A stretch of 64,000 bases of DNA from Trypanosoma brucei gambiense DAL972. Taxonomy: Eukaryota > Euglenozoa > Kinetoplastea > Trypanosomatida > Trypanosomatidae. Location of the stretch: NCBI RefSeq assembly GCF_000210295.1, contig NC_026743.1, positions 2,604,001 through 2,668,000 of the forward strand, given 5' to 3'. Under the pieces are notes generated by a model. It did not search any database. It was not told where the DNA came from and worked only from the letters and a program-made list of their open reading frames with translations. Made by a program: the position numbers and the translations under genes. Each line of letters begins with the position of its first letter. Position 1 is the stretch's first letter. Below are positions 1 to 9,387 of the stretch, piece by piece.

Positions 1-693
1 GGCCCGCCGAGGTAGCGCCAAAAACCTTCCCGGCTCTGTTACTATGTACTCGGTGGGAAGAAGGTTTAATTTTTCCTCAAAATGTTCCCTCACATTTTGC
101 AGGCACTGACGCTCAAACTCGCGACTCCAATGTGGTCGACCCTCACCTCCCTCCTTCATATGTTGTTCCCCTTCCGTTGTCTTCCCCCGCGGCAATAAAA
201 GGTGCGAGGTATACTCCAAGCACCTAAGTAGTCCAGCGTACCCGATCGCCTCAAGTTTGTCCGCATCACTAACAATATCACGAACACGCAGCCATTCGGT
301 TGGAAGCACCGAGGTAAACCAACGTTTGCCACGTTGTTTTTCTGCAGAGAAGGACACTGCCTCTATGGTTTGCAGCGCGTAGGCATGTGACTGAGCCGTT
401 TCAATGGTTGCGTTTCGTTCCTCTTTAATAAACGCCTCAACACGGTGCCTTAACGTACCGTCGGAGTCGTATTTGTGATCTGCTACGTCGTGCAGCATAG
501 CCACGAGGATGACCCTGGAGAGAGTTGTATGCATATCTGTTGCTGCTACTTGGTTCTGCATGCACAGTATCAGTATAGCGCTCTCAGTAACCTTTTCCAT
601 GTGCGCCAGGCCGTGTGAGCTGTCACGGCCTGCGCAAGCCACTCTCACAAACTCCCTGCAGCGTTCCCACAGATGATAGTGTTGGGCCTGCAT
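1..693 (-). CDS. HD-domain phosphohydrolase (YpgQ-like), 3' end beyond window
   Basis: Partial gene: 231 codons from an ATG at 693 run without a stop to the left edge, so the C-terminus is missing. Visible HD-superfamily metal ligands are H27 and H31 in SSHGLAH, the HD pair H68-D69 in LVAMLHDVADHKYD, and a later Asp in the string VSDADKLEAIG. This arrangement is typical of the small soluble HD hydrolases related to Bacillus YpgQ, some of which are metal-dependent nucleotide pyrophosphatases; the substrate here cannot be told. No signal peptide or membrane segment is seen, so it is probably cytosolic. It is the last minus-strand gene in the window, downstream of the SET gene. The family call is firm, the biochemical role is inferred. 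Confidence 0.85.
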   Translation of the reverse strand, partial: MQAQHYHLWERCREFVRVACAGRDSSHGLAHMEKVTESAILILCMQNQVAATDMHTTLSRVILVAMLHDVADHKYDSDGTLRHRVEAFIKEERNATIETAQSHAYALQTIEAVSFSAEKQRGKRWFTSVLPTEWLRVRDIVSDADKLEAIGYAGLLRCLEYTSHLLLPRGKTTEGEQHMKEGGEGRPHWSREFERQCLQNVREHFEEKLNLLPTEYIVTEPGRFLALPRRA

Positions 694-1006
694 TTGTTTA
701 TGCTGTGCTAAATTTTCTGTGCGGAACCGCAGCGGCTTTGAAAAATCCGGAACAAGGCAGAAAACTCAGCTGCCCAATATTCGTGGCTGAAGGAAACACC
801 AATTTTAGAAGGAGGTGTATGATCGCGGGAAACCTTGCAGTTTGTAGCCGCCAGGGCCCTCTACAGCCACCAACAAACGGGAATAGAAAAAAAAGTTGAG
901 GCTCCAAAAGTGAAGCAGAACGAGCGAATACGAAGGACAAAACGGGACAATAAAATAAATCGTGCGATATGTCGATTGTCACGCCGAAAAAATTAACGTA
1001 TAGGGC
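694..1006. other. Intergenic spacer between HD and SET genes
   Basis: 313 bases without a supportable gene. It should hold the 3' UTR of the SET gene and the 5' UTR of the HD gene. Purine-rich stretches near 886-955 on the plus strand read as a pyrimidine-rich tract on the transcribed minus strand and are a plausible splice-acceptor zone. Confidence 0.5.
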
Positions 1007-4000
1007 CTACAGCCCCACACTGGCTTCTTGCGACGCATCGTACACGAGCGACAGTAAAGTCATATGGTCTATGCTCTCTATTCCACACATGAGTAACTCC
1101 ACGGCGTACTCCTCAAGGAAGCTACTGAGAAGTTCTCTTTGAGTGCACCCTTCGTGCTTCCAACCAACGGTTGTGTAAAACTCCTGGAAGGAGTGTACAA
1201 TGCATTCACGAATCATGCCGTCTCTCAAAAACGGCAAAGACAGCGTGGCTGCACACTCACGCACACCACCACAGCAGCCATGATCATGTTTTTCAGTGGT
1301 GTGACTGCTATCAGCGCTTTCAGCGAAATGACGACTCCGCGCAAGGGCATACTGGAGCCGAACCCCCGTTAGCAGTGGATGGTTTGGTGGTAGAATCTGC
1401 CGCAAGTCTTCAAGCAGTTCCTCGCAAAGCAGCAGAAGCATATGACTGTCGTGGGTTGTCAACTGGGAGCGAAGAGATAGCGCCAAACACTCCAGCCTTG
1501 TCTGCAGGCGGATATAATGTGTTGTGGGTAGCGCACAGGCAAACGAGTCTAAGTCCATCAGGCGTCGCAAAGCCGTTTGCGCTAGTTGATCTTCTCCTGC
1601 GCCATTATCATCGTCATCACTCCCTTCCTCCATCCCGTCAACCTCAATCCCCTGTACCTCCTCACTCGATCCAACTGTACCGGCTTCAACCTCAACCTCG
1701 CAAGCACTCGCGCCAACGCCCCCAAACGTGCTAGTACTTTCAAATTCTTCACATGCCTTGTCCACTGCGTTTGCATATCCTTGCAGGATACGTCTCGAGA
1801 GCGACTCGTAAGTGTCTGAATCTGCTCGTGAGCAGTCGCTAGCATGCTCGTAGGACCGCTGACCCTTGGGAGGCGAAAGGTCCACCAATACGCAAGGATA
1901 CGTGTGAACCCCCCGTGTGGGTTGCCGACCCGCACTACCTTGATATTTATCACAATTTTTTTGTGCATCCTCGGGGTCATATATTAGCTGCCTGCACTCA
2001 GGACATATAACACCCTCCAAAAGCGCGGTGCTTGACTTGCAGAAAGAGCAGCAGCAACAGAAACCGTTTTGCTCGTCCTTTAGAGTTTTCGGAATTAGTA
2101 CTGAGGAAAGATACGATACAGTAATTTCCTCACCGGGCTCAATGTCGCGGAGGGCAATAACACAGACACCACCCTTCCCCTCTCCGAAGGAGCTGCCGCC
2201 TTGTGATTCTTCGCTGCACAGGGGCAAAATTATGGCATTAGGCTTACAGCTGTGGTTGATCAACGAAACCAACGGAAGGAGGGCGCGGCAGCGGGTAAGC
2301 ACTTCGTCCTTCGGAGTGGCTCTGAAATCTTGTGGTGCTTCAAGCGGAACAGAACACCGTCGCCAGCAGCACATGAGGTCGGCTAGATCACGTGCAATGG
2401 CTGCCTCATAGTCCACATTTTCCCTTCCCGCCCCTTGAGTTGGGTGCATCCCACTTTCACCCGAGAAAGGCATCATTGCAAGCAAGTGTAACGCCGAATG
2501 CATATCAGGTGCCTCAACAGGGTCACCGAGGAGCTTCCCAACTCGCAAAGCTTTGACAATGGAGGAGGTTGCTAACTCATCCTTATGGGCGAAACCCCCG
2601 CGAAGAAACAGTTCTAAGGCCCCGTTCACCACGGCAGCATTTTCACCGTCCGGGGTCTCCACAATGTCAGTGACCCGCTCCTGCTTCCGCTTTTGTGGTG
2701 ACACTTGGCCAACAAGCAGCAGCGACTTGTCCTTCACAACTACTGCGCCCTCCATGATATGGCTTGTAGCAATAAGCCCAACACCGTGTTTGATGCGCCA
2801 CCTGTTGCTGCTCGGTTCAACAGACGGATGCAGAAAGGGTGTACAAGCACTGTGCGGGGTATCACCTTCCCCATCCGACGATAGCCCCACACCAAACATT
2901 GCCAAACGAATTCGGCGAATCAAATCGTCACACGGCGCGTTGAATTGTGCAACCGCTATTTGCGCAGCCGTAAGGGCATCGATAAGGCAGCGCATGGAGG
3001 TTGAGAGACCCTCGCGGCTTATCCACAAAAGCTTGTGGCAACCATTCACACCCCCGCTCACCACAGTTTTGCCATCAGTTGCGTTCTGGTAGCTCCCCGG
3101 TACTCCCTTCACAAAAGACAAATGCGAAAACAGTCGGGCCTGTTGCAGTTGGATGTCAGCCTTGCCAATATAAAGCCTTCGCAGCTCATCGTACCCTGCC
3201 GGAATGCGGCGAGAAAAGAGGTCGACGGTGGAATTAAGTTCATTCAAAAAAGCAGTGACTGTTTCCGCGTCGTGCAACTGGCGTTTGCACTCTGAACTTT
3301 GTGGTGCTGTGGTGGACAAGAAAAGGTCTTCAAAAAACAACCATCCATCATCATTGTCAGAGCACATGGACGATGTAGCCTCCGCCTTTGGTGGGGTCAT
3401 AGCGCTCACGGTTTCGGGCATCCACCACCACTCCGTCATAGGCAGCATGTCGTAGAGGCCGCCACTGCACAAATCAGGTTTGTAATCTGAAGTAAGCGTT
3501 ACGTGAGCCTCGCACCAACGCCACGCGCGGGAAGCGGCGTAGACGCGGCGCCACCGACAGTGTAGAGTGCTCAGCGCACTGCACGTCTTGTCGGTGTTCG
3601 CTGCTCGCATCAGAGTTTCAATGATATCCACCTCTTCCTTTTCTATTCTTACTCTAGTAGCCGCATGAATTTCGTACTGCGTGAAAGACTCAAGAATACT
3701 AATCACTGTCCGCATGAGTAGCTCGCCCGCATGCGTGAAGAGCTGGAAGGCCTGCTCCTCATCCCTACCGCTTCCGCTCTCGACGCCCAGCGTGCCACAT
3801 TCTCCTTTACGGTGCGCCTGCTCTGCTATTTCGTGCAGTTCTCGGCCAACGATGGTGAGGGATTCCGCGTCGTGCCCGCACTCTGTCAGACGTTTCCTCA
3901 ACGATTCAAGGTCTCGTGACTTGTCTTCCAGCCATGACATCCCAGGTGGGTTGGCAACTACCCTGACATCAAACATTACAAGAAGCCCCACGGACGGCGG

Positions 4001-4063
4001 GGCATGTGGAAGAAGATAAAAGAGGGGGAGAAAGTAGAGACTTTGCATGAGATCCGAATACAT
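1007..4063 (-). CDS. SMYD-like SET-domain protein
   Basis: 1018-aa protein of the SMYD-type SET family, probably a protein lysine methyltransferase. The SET fold appears split: an N-terminal piece at about 420-440 (HGVGLIATSHIMEG), then the catalytic core with LINHSCKPN near 600 and GEEITVSY near 645, followed by a post-SET cysteine cluster (FCCCCSFCK then CPEC) at about 660-690 that should bind zinc. An acidic run (SDDDD) near 810 precedes a helical C-terminus with an ILPPNHPLLTG string like the TPR-type C-terminal region of SMYD proteins. I see no clear MYND finger. The ATG at 4063 gives a hydrophobic leader; an ATG at 3976 (MFDVRVV) is a reasonable alternative start. Substrate and localisation are unknown. 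Confidence 0.85.
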   Translation of the reverse strand: MYSDLMQSLYFLPLFYLLPHAPPSVGLLVMFDVRVVANPPGMSWLEDKSRDLESLRKRLTECGHDAESLTIVGRELHEIAEQAHRKGECGTLGVESGSGRDEEQAFQLFTHAGELLMRTVISILESFTQYEIHAATRVRIEKEEVDIIETLMRAANTDKTCSALSTLHCRWRRVYAASRAWRWCEAHVTLTSDYKPDLCSGGLYDMLPMTEWWWMPETVSAMTPPKAEATSSMCSDNDDGWLFFEDLFLSTTAPQSSECKRQLHDAETVTAFLNELNSTVDLFSRRIPAGYDELRRLYIGKADIQLQQARLFSHLSFVKGVPGSYQNATDGKTVVSGGVNGCHKLLWISREGLSTSMRCLIDALTAAQIAVAQFNAPCDDLIRRIRLAMFGVGLSSDGEGDTPHSACTPFLHPSVEPSSNRWRIKHGVGLIATSHIMEGAVVVKDKSLLLVGQVSPQKRKQERVTDIVETPDGENAAVVNGALELFLRGGFAHKDELATSSIVKALRVGKLLGDPVEAPDMHSALHLLAMMPFSGESGMHPTQGAGRENVDYEAAIARDLADLMCCWRRCSVPLEAPQDFRATPKDEVLTRCRALLPLVSLINHSCKPNAIILPLCSEESQGGSSFGEGKGGVCVIALRDIEPGEEITVSYLSSVLIPKTLKDEQNGFCCCCSFCKSSTALLEGVICPECRQLIYDPEDAQKNCDKYQGSAGRQPTRGVHTYPCVLVDLSPPKGQRSYEHASDCSRADSDTYESLSRRILQGYANAVDKACEEFESTSTFGGVGASACEVEVEAGTVGSSEEVQGIEVDGMEEGSDDDDNGAGEDQLAQTALRRLMDLDSFACALPTTHYIRLQTRLECLALSLRSQLTTHDSHMLLLLCEELLEDLRQILPPNHPLLTGVRLQYALARSRHFAESADSSHTTEKHDHGCCGGVRECAATLSLPFLRDGMIRECIVHSFQEFYTTVGWKHEGCTQRELLSSFLEEYAVELLMCGIESIDHMTLLSLVYDASQEASVGL

Positions 4064-4716
4064 TTTACCTTTCGCAGGCAGCGAAGAGCAATAATAGTGA
4101 CAACACTAACAACAACAACCGTTGATCTTATATATATATATATAATGCTCTGTTTAAAATCCTTTCCACCAGTATTTGCCCCTACCTTTGCAACTCCCAG
4201 AAGGTTAACTCCCCTTCAAGGGCGCACAGAACTTGCCCTTGTCAGCACCCTTGATCACTACATTGGGCTAAGGGAAAGTGGAAAAAAAAGGTATCTGCAA
4301 AGAAACATCAAAAAGCAACAGGAGACCATTTAGACAAAAACTAGGATGAAGGTAATTGTGCAAAATACCACGGAGACCTCCCCAAGTCGGTGGTGAATTA
4401 GGTTGAAGAAGGGAGAAGGTTCCCGAGGTAAGAGGAAATGTTATAAACTGAGTGTGAATTCGTGTCTCTTACAATAACAAGCCCTCCGATGGGAGCTCTT
4501 CGGTAGGTGTCCGTCTAATAGTAGAAAACAATTTGGAAATAATGTGATAGCCCCCTTAGAAATTATCCATAAGCACTTTCTCGTCCTGAAAAGCGGCTTC
4601 CAACCCGATCAAAATACTTTTGATATTAACAAGCAGAAATCCCGTTATTCGTGCAAGAGTTAACGGGGCTTCTCGTTTCCTTTCAATGCCATGAAGAAGT
4701 GCAACCCTCTTATATC
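4064..4716. other. Intergenic spacer with (TA)8 repeat
   Basis: 653 bases between the stop of the surface-glycoprotein gene and the start of the SET gene. It holds a (TA)8 microsatellite at 4129-4144 and AT-rich sequence consistent with the 3' UTR of the glycoprotein mRNA. No ORF with coding character was found. Confidence 0.5.
4129..4144. repeat. (TA)8 microsatellite
   Basis: Sixteen bases of perfect TA dinucleotide repeat, just upstream (minus-strand sense) of the SET gene start. Confidence 0.9.
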
Positions 4717-7700
4717 TCACGCCCGCTCCCCCGGGGGAGTGGCGACACCGTCGCGAAATCTGGAAATGGTATCCTCATGGGTGCGCTCCTCCGTCTCTGT
4801 TGATCCCGCATGCCCCATCCCATCATCTTCTACAAGAGCCACGTCGATATCTGAGGACGTTGCGTGCATCCTGGAAAATACAATCGCTGCAATAGCAAAT
4901 ATTACAACCACACCGATAAAAGAACAGACTACGAAAACTTGAGAGTTTTTACCCCAAACTGATCGGTGCACGGGGTCCTCTGTCCATCCCCCAACAAAAG
5001 CACCTCCTCCCACGACGAGGTACCCCGCCTCCTGCCGTTCTCCCCATTCATCTTCCGAGAATCTAGTTTCAATGCCAATCGGATATATTTCCTCCCCTTT
5101 GCTCTGCAGTACCTTAAGTGTGCAGGTGATGGTGCTCGCACTCGCGCTCAGTACATCACACAAGACGGCTGCATCTGATGTATCATCTCCAACAATTACC
5201 CGGTTGTATTCAGCGCCAACTGGGTTGAAGTTATTGCCATGTAGTGTCAACTTGGTGTCATTCACACACCACGCGCTGATAGAGGCGCAGGATCCCGTCA
5301 CGTATTCCACCGACGGTGGAGAAGGGTGAACCTGGAGCGTTGTGAAGGAACCACTGGAAAACGGCACGGCTTTACCCCCGCTTGAAACCACGGCCGTCCA
5401 GTTGCACGCCAGAGGGGTATTCACGTGTACCTCACACGTTAGAAGTTCCTCTGTTATGCTCAGCACGGAACAAAATGGTTTCGTGCAATCCGGTCTGGGT
5501 GTTCCCGAGGACGTAAAGTTAACAGCGTATCCCTTCCGGGGATCAAACCGTCCGTAGAATTGAGCCACGACACCGTCACGCACCATCCGCGGTCGAATGG
5601 CCGCCACAATATCTTCCGCCGGCGCCAGTGGAAGTGTCACTGTGATATTTATAGGAAACCCCACAACCTTTGACGATTCAACACGCACTGTTGCAGCTGT
5701 ATACGGTGGCAGGGAACACGAAAGACAGACACACAGACAACTGATGCTACCGTTGTAGCCGTATAAATCCTGGGTAAAGGGGAAAGACACGTTAGAGTAT
5801 ATGACAGCAACGCCATCGCTGCTGCGGGAAAACTCTTGATGGCATTTGTGTGTGCCACAGTCAGCTGGGGAGTTAGGGTTGCCTGTTGGGATCAAAACGG
5901 CGTCACCGAGTTCCAGTGCACTTCCCTCTGCCTTAAATGCAGATGCTTGCGTTCCCACTACCTCCTTTGGTGTTATCGACAGAGTGCGGTACTCCAAACG
6001 AGTTGCAGCAAGCGTGCCGGTCATGTTAGGGTTGTAGGCTATCATGTAGAATGACCCAATATTGAGGGGAGGGACAACCACCGCGTTCTTCTGAGCAACT
6101 GGGAGCACACCAGAAAAACTCAATGATGGCCTCTGAATCTTGGCGTACTCTCCTTGCAAAAATCTTTCCACCATCGACTCGTCGGTGTCAGTGCGTAAAA
6201 GAGAAAAATACCACCCATCCTCCACACCTTTCACAGAGAGGCTGCATGGGGAATAGGCCAGGCAAGCAACCCGGTTGACCAGTATCTCTGAACTCCCATT
6301 TGGCAAGGCGGTTGCTTTCCCCCTCGTGAGTTGGCTCCAGGACTCTCGTACGAAAGTCAATCCACCAGTACGATACCTAGCGTCGTTTTTAGTGCTGCTT
6401 GCCGGAACACCTCCTTGTAAATCACCTACGATGGGTGTGGACCGTGTGACTCCTTCTGGCATCTTCACGACGACACGGTCGGGGGCCGGGGGGAAGTCGT
6501 ACGTATAACCAACCCTGCCGCGTGCACGGTTGGGCGGGATGACGCTTAGCCACATAGGTGGCGCTGGAGTGCCGCCGCAACATGCCACAGCCAGCTGGCC
6601 TAGGTGGCGATTGTGGTGGTCCTTCGCTGGACTCCACCTTCCATCGTCCTTACGCCACGCATGGCAGAGCAGTGTTTTGTTGCCGCGTTTTACGGTAATG
6701 TGGGCCCACCCATTTTCTGCAGAATTTACAGGAACCCAGAAGGATTTTTGTGGGGTGGATGCTGCCTCTCTCGGGGCGATGCCGAGTGGGCATATCTCGG
6801 ATAGTGAGCAAAGTTGCATACCGTTTTTCTTCCTGCAAGTGTTCTGTGCACCCTCCCACGTTATTTTACCCCGCGCAGCATGAAAGACACGTGATTTACC
6901 CGTCGTGTTCAATTTTAGTATTAATCGATTCCAGCCCCTCGCCAACCTAACCTGGTAAAGATAGTGCCCTACGGAAGACGATGAGGACGAACCAACGAAT
7001 AGACCATCCACCCACAATCCATGATCTGCATGGGAAGCCACACGTATCCCCACTTTCATCTCCTCCGCTGCGTACAGCGCAAGTGCCCTATACTGGTTGA
7101 AGCTTCCACAAATACTCTCGCCCCTCCAGAGACCATTTGTACTTCTCTCCGCCACCCACTCGTACTGGCGCCTCTCACCAAGCACCCAGACACTCTCCGT
7201 AGATAGGATCATGGAGCTAGGGCGTGAATTCAAAGGAAAGTCTGTCAGCGGAGCACTAGGCGACATTTCGGCCTCCAGATCGTGTGGAATTGCTCCTACA
7301 GTCGATTCCTTCTCAACAAGTCTCATCAGAGTCAGCACCGGTGCTTCCGCCTGCACGGGAGTGAGGTAAGGTGGAAGATCGTTACCGAGTGCGTTGACAC
7401 CCTTAACCTCGCAGCTTCCAAGGTGGATTTTAAATGAAAGGAACCAAGAATGACCATTGATAGCAACGGTGCGGAGAATAATTGAATGCCACCCCGGTGA
7501 CAGGTAAGTTGTAACACTCTCTTGCTTTCTTTCCGTACCATTTCCTCGGGAATAAGCAGGCGTGCTGTCCAAAAATAAGTCTGTCTCACCTTCAGTGACA
7601 AAAGTCCAGCAAACCGACGCGAAGCTGTTACGGCCGTTGTGAAGGGAAAAGGCAATGTATGACACAGCCGACCCTTTCCCTTTGTGGAGATTCACTCCAT

Positions 7701-9387
7701 ACACCGGTATTTTCCCGTCGGGGGATGTTAGTGTTGTCCACGTAAGGTTTCCTACCTTTCTCCCAGGCTGGGGAAAAACTCGCAGCACATCAACAACACT
7801 CCCATCGAAACCACCGTAAACGAAGTCTACCCACTCCTTTCCAAGATGGAGAAATTTGGAAACGTGTAAGTCGTCCATCAGCTCATAAGCTGCGCCTTCC
7901 ATACTCGGTACACCCCTGAGAGAGTAGCCAACAGCAGTGCCAACAACACGCATCCAAAACTTGGATGTAGCGAGCAACTCAGTTCGGTTATTGACACTAT
8001 ATTGATCAAAAAACAACTTGATAAACACCTGGTGGAAGCCTTCAGTTAGAGAGACATCAAACGAACTTTCATTCGATGGGTCGGCACTCCGTGGAGTGAA
8101 GCGTTTACCGTCGACATACACCACCGCTGTGGTATCGAAACCATATCGCACAGTGACACGCTGGGTCGCAGCACTATAAAGAGAAAAAGCGTAGAATTGC
8201 AAACTTCTGTGCGGCACCTTCGCTACAAACACACCATCGTCTGCGGCCAACTCCCGCCACACATCCTGCAAGAAGTGCTCGCTGTCAATGCGCACCATAC
8301 TCCTGCTGCCGACCTGCGGTCGAATTTGTGCCTCACCGCCAACGACAGTGGGAGCGAACCAATCCCTTTCGAGGGCAGTTGATCTTTCCACTGCACGTAT
8401 TGCCGTGCCCGCTTCACCAAAATGCAGCAGACGTGGGACAATTGCGTCAGGGTATGCTGACACGTCGGCTGGAAGCCGCCCAACAACATTCAAAACAGCT
8501 TTCAGTATTTTCGTGTTCGCGGTTTCAGGCCCATTCACAACTTCCACGACAATTACATATTCCCTAACACCTTCCGCTGGGGGGCCGGCGTAATGTGTAT
8601 AACGACCTGTTGGGCTCTCCGCGATGGTGGTGTTACCGTTTGCCGTGATACGGAACGTCACATTTCCTTGATACGGCTCGCTGTGTCTGTTCCACACGTT
8701 CACTTCAAATACAACTGGACCATTGACAACCGCAACGGTTGGTTTGAACCTCCAAGCGAGGTACAACGCCGGTTTTGTTGGAACGAACACTAGTCGATAG
8801 GGCCGCCCCCATGCTGCAGGCTCACCAGGCGTCAAAGCGCAGCACCCGCCGGTATGACTCGTATCATCGTTGTTATCTCCCCAGAACGAGAGCGTCCTCC
8901 CACCACTTTCCTCCGTGTATCCTTCACCTGAGCCACCAAGGACACCGGTGTCTAGCGGTTCGGACACCACGCGTGTGTAACCATCCCATGCGGGATCACG
9001 CGGGTCTCGCGGGGCGTACACGTAGTTCCGCGTGGCGTTCATGTTAGTGAGGAGGTTGCACAAGGTGACCCCAGGAAGGGGAATGAGGTGATCCGCAAAT
9101 GAGCCCATCTCGACAATCAAGACGTAGTTGTGTCCATGATAATCATACTCGACACATGGTTTCATGTAGTTCTTACCGCCATCGAATCCGTTTTGAATAT
9201 CATCTGTGGTGATTCTGCGGGTACCGTCCAGGTTACCAACTACAACCCCATTTTCGGCAGCTGAAGCAAGTACGGGCAAAACCGTAAACACAACAATAAT
9301 GGCTAAAACATTTAAAAAAGTGCCTGGGGGGCTTAGTGCCATGAAGAATGCATTTCCCCTCCTCCTTTTTGCGCAAGCACACTTCAT
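4717..9387 (-). CDS. Large type I surface glycoprotein: PA14-like repeats, Cys-rich module, TIG domain
   Basis: 1556-aa predicted type I membrane protein. A basic start is followed by a hydrophobic signal core (about 22-40) with a likely cleavage after ASA before AENG. One transmembrane segment lies at about 1485-1506, leaving a tail of about 50 aa inside. The ectodomain has many N-x-S/T sites and paired cysteines. Three regions (about 386-482, 570-656, 760-836) share a pattern: AFSLY-like strand, VYVDGK/LWVDGL, then SLTEGFHQVFIK / LSPGWHSIIL / LARGWNRLILK. This looks like repeated PA14/jelly-roll modules. A Cys-rich module (about 845-935) carries CSLSEICP...WVPV...CHAW, and an IPT/TIG-like fold (about 1352-1429) carries LTLHGNNFNPVG. 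A second TIG-like stretch may precede it. Ligand binding or adhesion at the cell surface or flagellar pocket is an inference. Confidence 0.8.
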   Translation of the reverse strand: MKCACAKRRRGNAFFMALSPPGTFLNVLAIIVVFTVLPVLASAAENGVVVGNLDGTRRITTDDIQNGFDGGKNYMKPCVEYDYHGHNYVLIVEMGSFADHLIPLPGVTLCNLLTNMNATRNYVYAPRDPRDPAWDGYTRVVSEPLDTGVLGGSGEGYTEESGGRTLSFWGDNNDDTSHTGGCCALTPGEPAAWGRPYRLVFVPTKPALYLAWRFKPTVAVVNGPVVFEVNVWNRHSEPYQGNVTFRITANGNTTIAESPTGRYTHYAGPPAEGVREYVIVVEVVNGPETANTKILKAVLNVVGRLPADVSAYPDAIVPRLLHFGEAGTAIRAVERSTALERDWFAPTVVGGEAQIRPQVGSRSMVRIDSEHFLQDVWRELAADDGVFVAKVPHRSLQFYAFSLYSAATQRVTVRYGFDTTAVVYVDGKRFTPRSADPSNESSFDVSLTEGFHQVFIKLFFDQYSVNNRTELLATSKFWMRVVGTAVGYSLRGVPSMEGAAYELMDDLHVSKFLHLGKEWVDFVYGGFDGSVVDVLRVFPQPGRKVGNLTWTTLTSPDGKIPVYGVNLHKGKGSAVSYIAFSLHNGRNSFASVCWTFVTEGETDLFLDSTPAYSRGNGTERKQESVTTYLSPGWHSIILRTVAINGHSWFLSFKIHLGSCEVKGVNALGNDLPPYLTPVQAEAPVLTLMRLVEKESTVGAIPHDLEAEMSPSAPLTDFPLNSRPSSMILSTESVWVLGERRQYEWVAERSTNGLWRGESICGSFNQYRALALYAAEEMKVGIRVASHADHGLWVDGLFVGSSSSSSVGHYLYQVRLARGWNRLILKLNTTGKSRVFHAARGKITWEGAQNTCRKKNGMQLCSLSEICPLGIAPREAASTPQKSFWVPVNSAENGWAHITVKRGNKTLLCHAWRKDDGRWSPAKDHHNRHLGQLAVACCGGTPAPPMWLSVIPPNRARGRVGYTYDFPPAPDRVVVKMPEGVTRSTPIVGDLQGGVPASSTKNDARYRTGGLTFVRESWSQLTRGKATALPNGSSEILVNRVACLAYSPCSLSVKGVEDGWYFSLLRTDTDESMVERFLQGEYAKIQRPSLSFSGVLPVAQKNAVVVPPLNIGSFYMIAYNPNMTGTLAATRLEYRTLSITPKEVVGTQASAFKAEGSALELGDAVLIPTGNPNSPADCGTHKCHQEFSRSSDGVAVIYSNVSFPFTQDLYGYNGSISCLCVCLSCSLPPYTAATVRVESSKVVGFPINITVTLPLAPAEDIVAAIRPRMVRDGVVAQFYGRFDPRKGYAVNFTSSGTPRPDCTKPFCSVLSITEELLTCEVHVNTPLACNWTAVVSSGGKAVPFSSGSFTTLQVHPSPPSVEYVTGSCASISAWCVNDTKLTLHGNNFNPVGAEYNRVIVGDDTSDAAVLCDVLSASASTITCTLKVLQSKGEEIYPIGIETRFSEDEWGERQEAGYLVVGGGAFVGGWTEDPVHRSVWGKNSQVFVVCSFIGVVVIFAIAAIVFSRMHATSSDIDVALVEDDGMGHAGSTETEERTHEDTISRFRDGVATPPGERA

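Noticed and set aside
1171..1734. 187-codon plus-strand frame inside the SET gene
   Set aside because: Antisense to a recognisable coding region, His/Pro/Gln-rich shadow translation, opposite to the polycistron.
2553..3092. 179-codon plus-strand frame inside the SET gene
   Set aside because: Antisense shadow of the SET protein with no domain.
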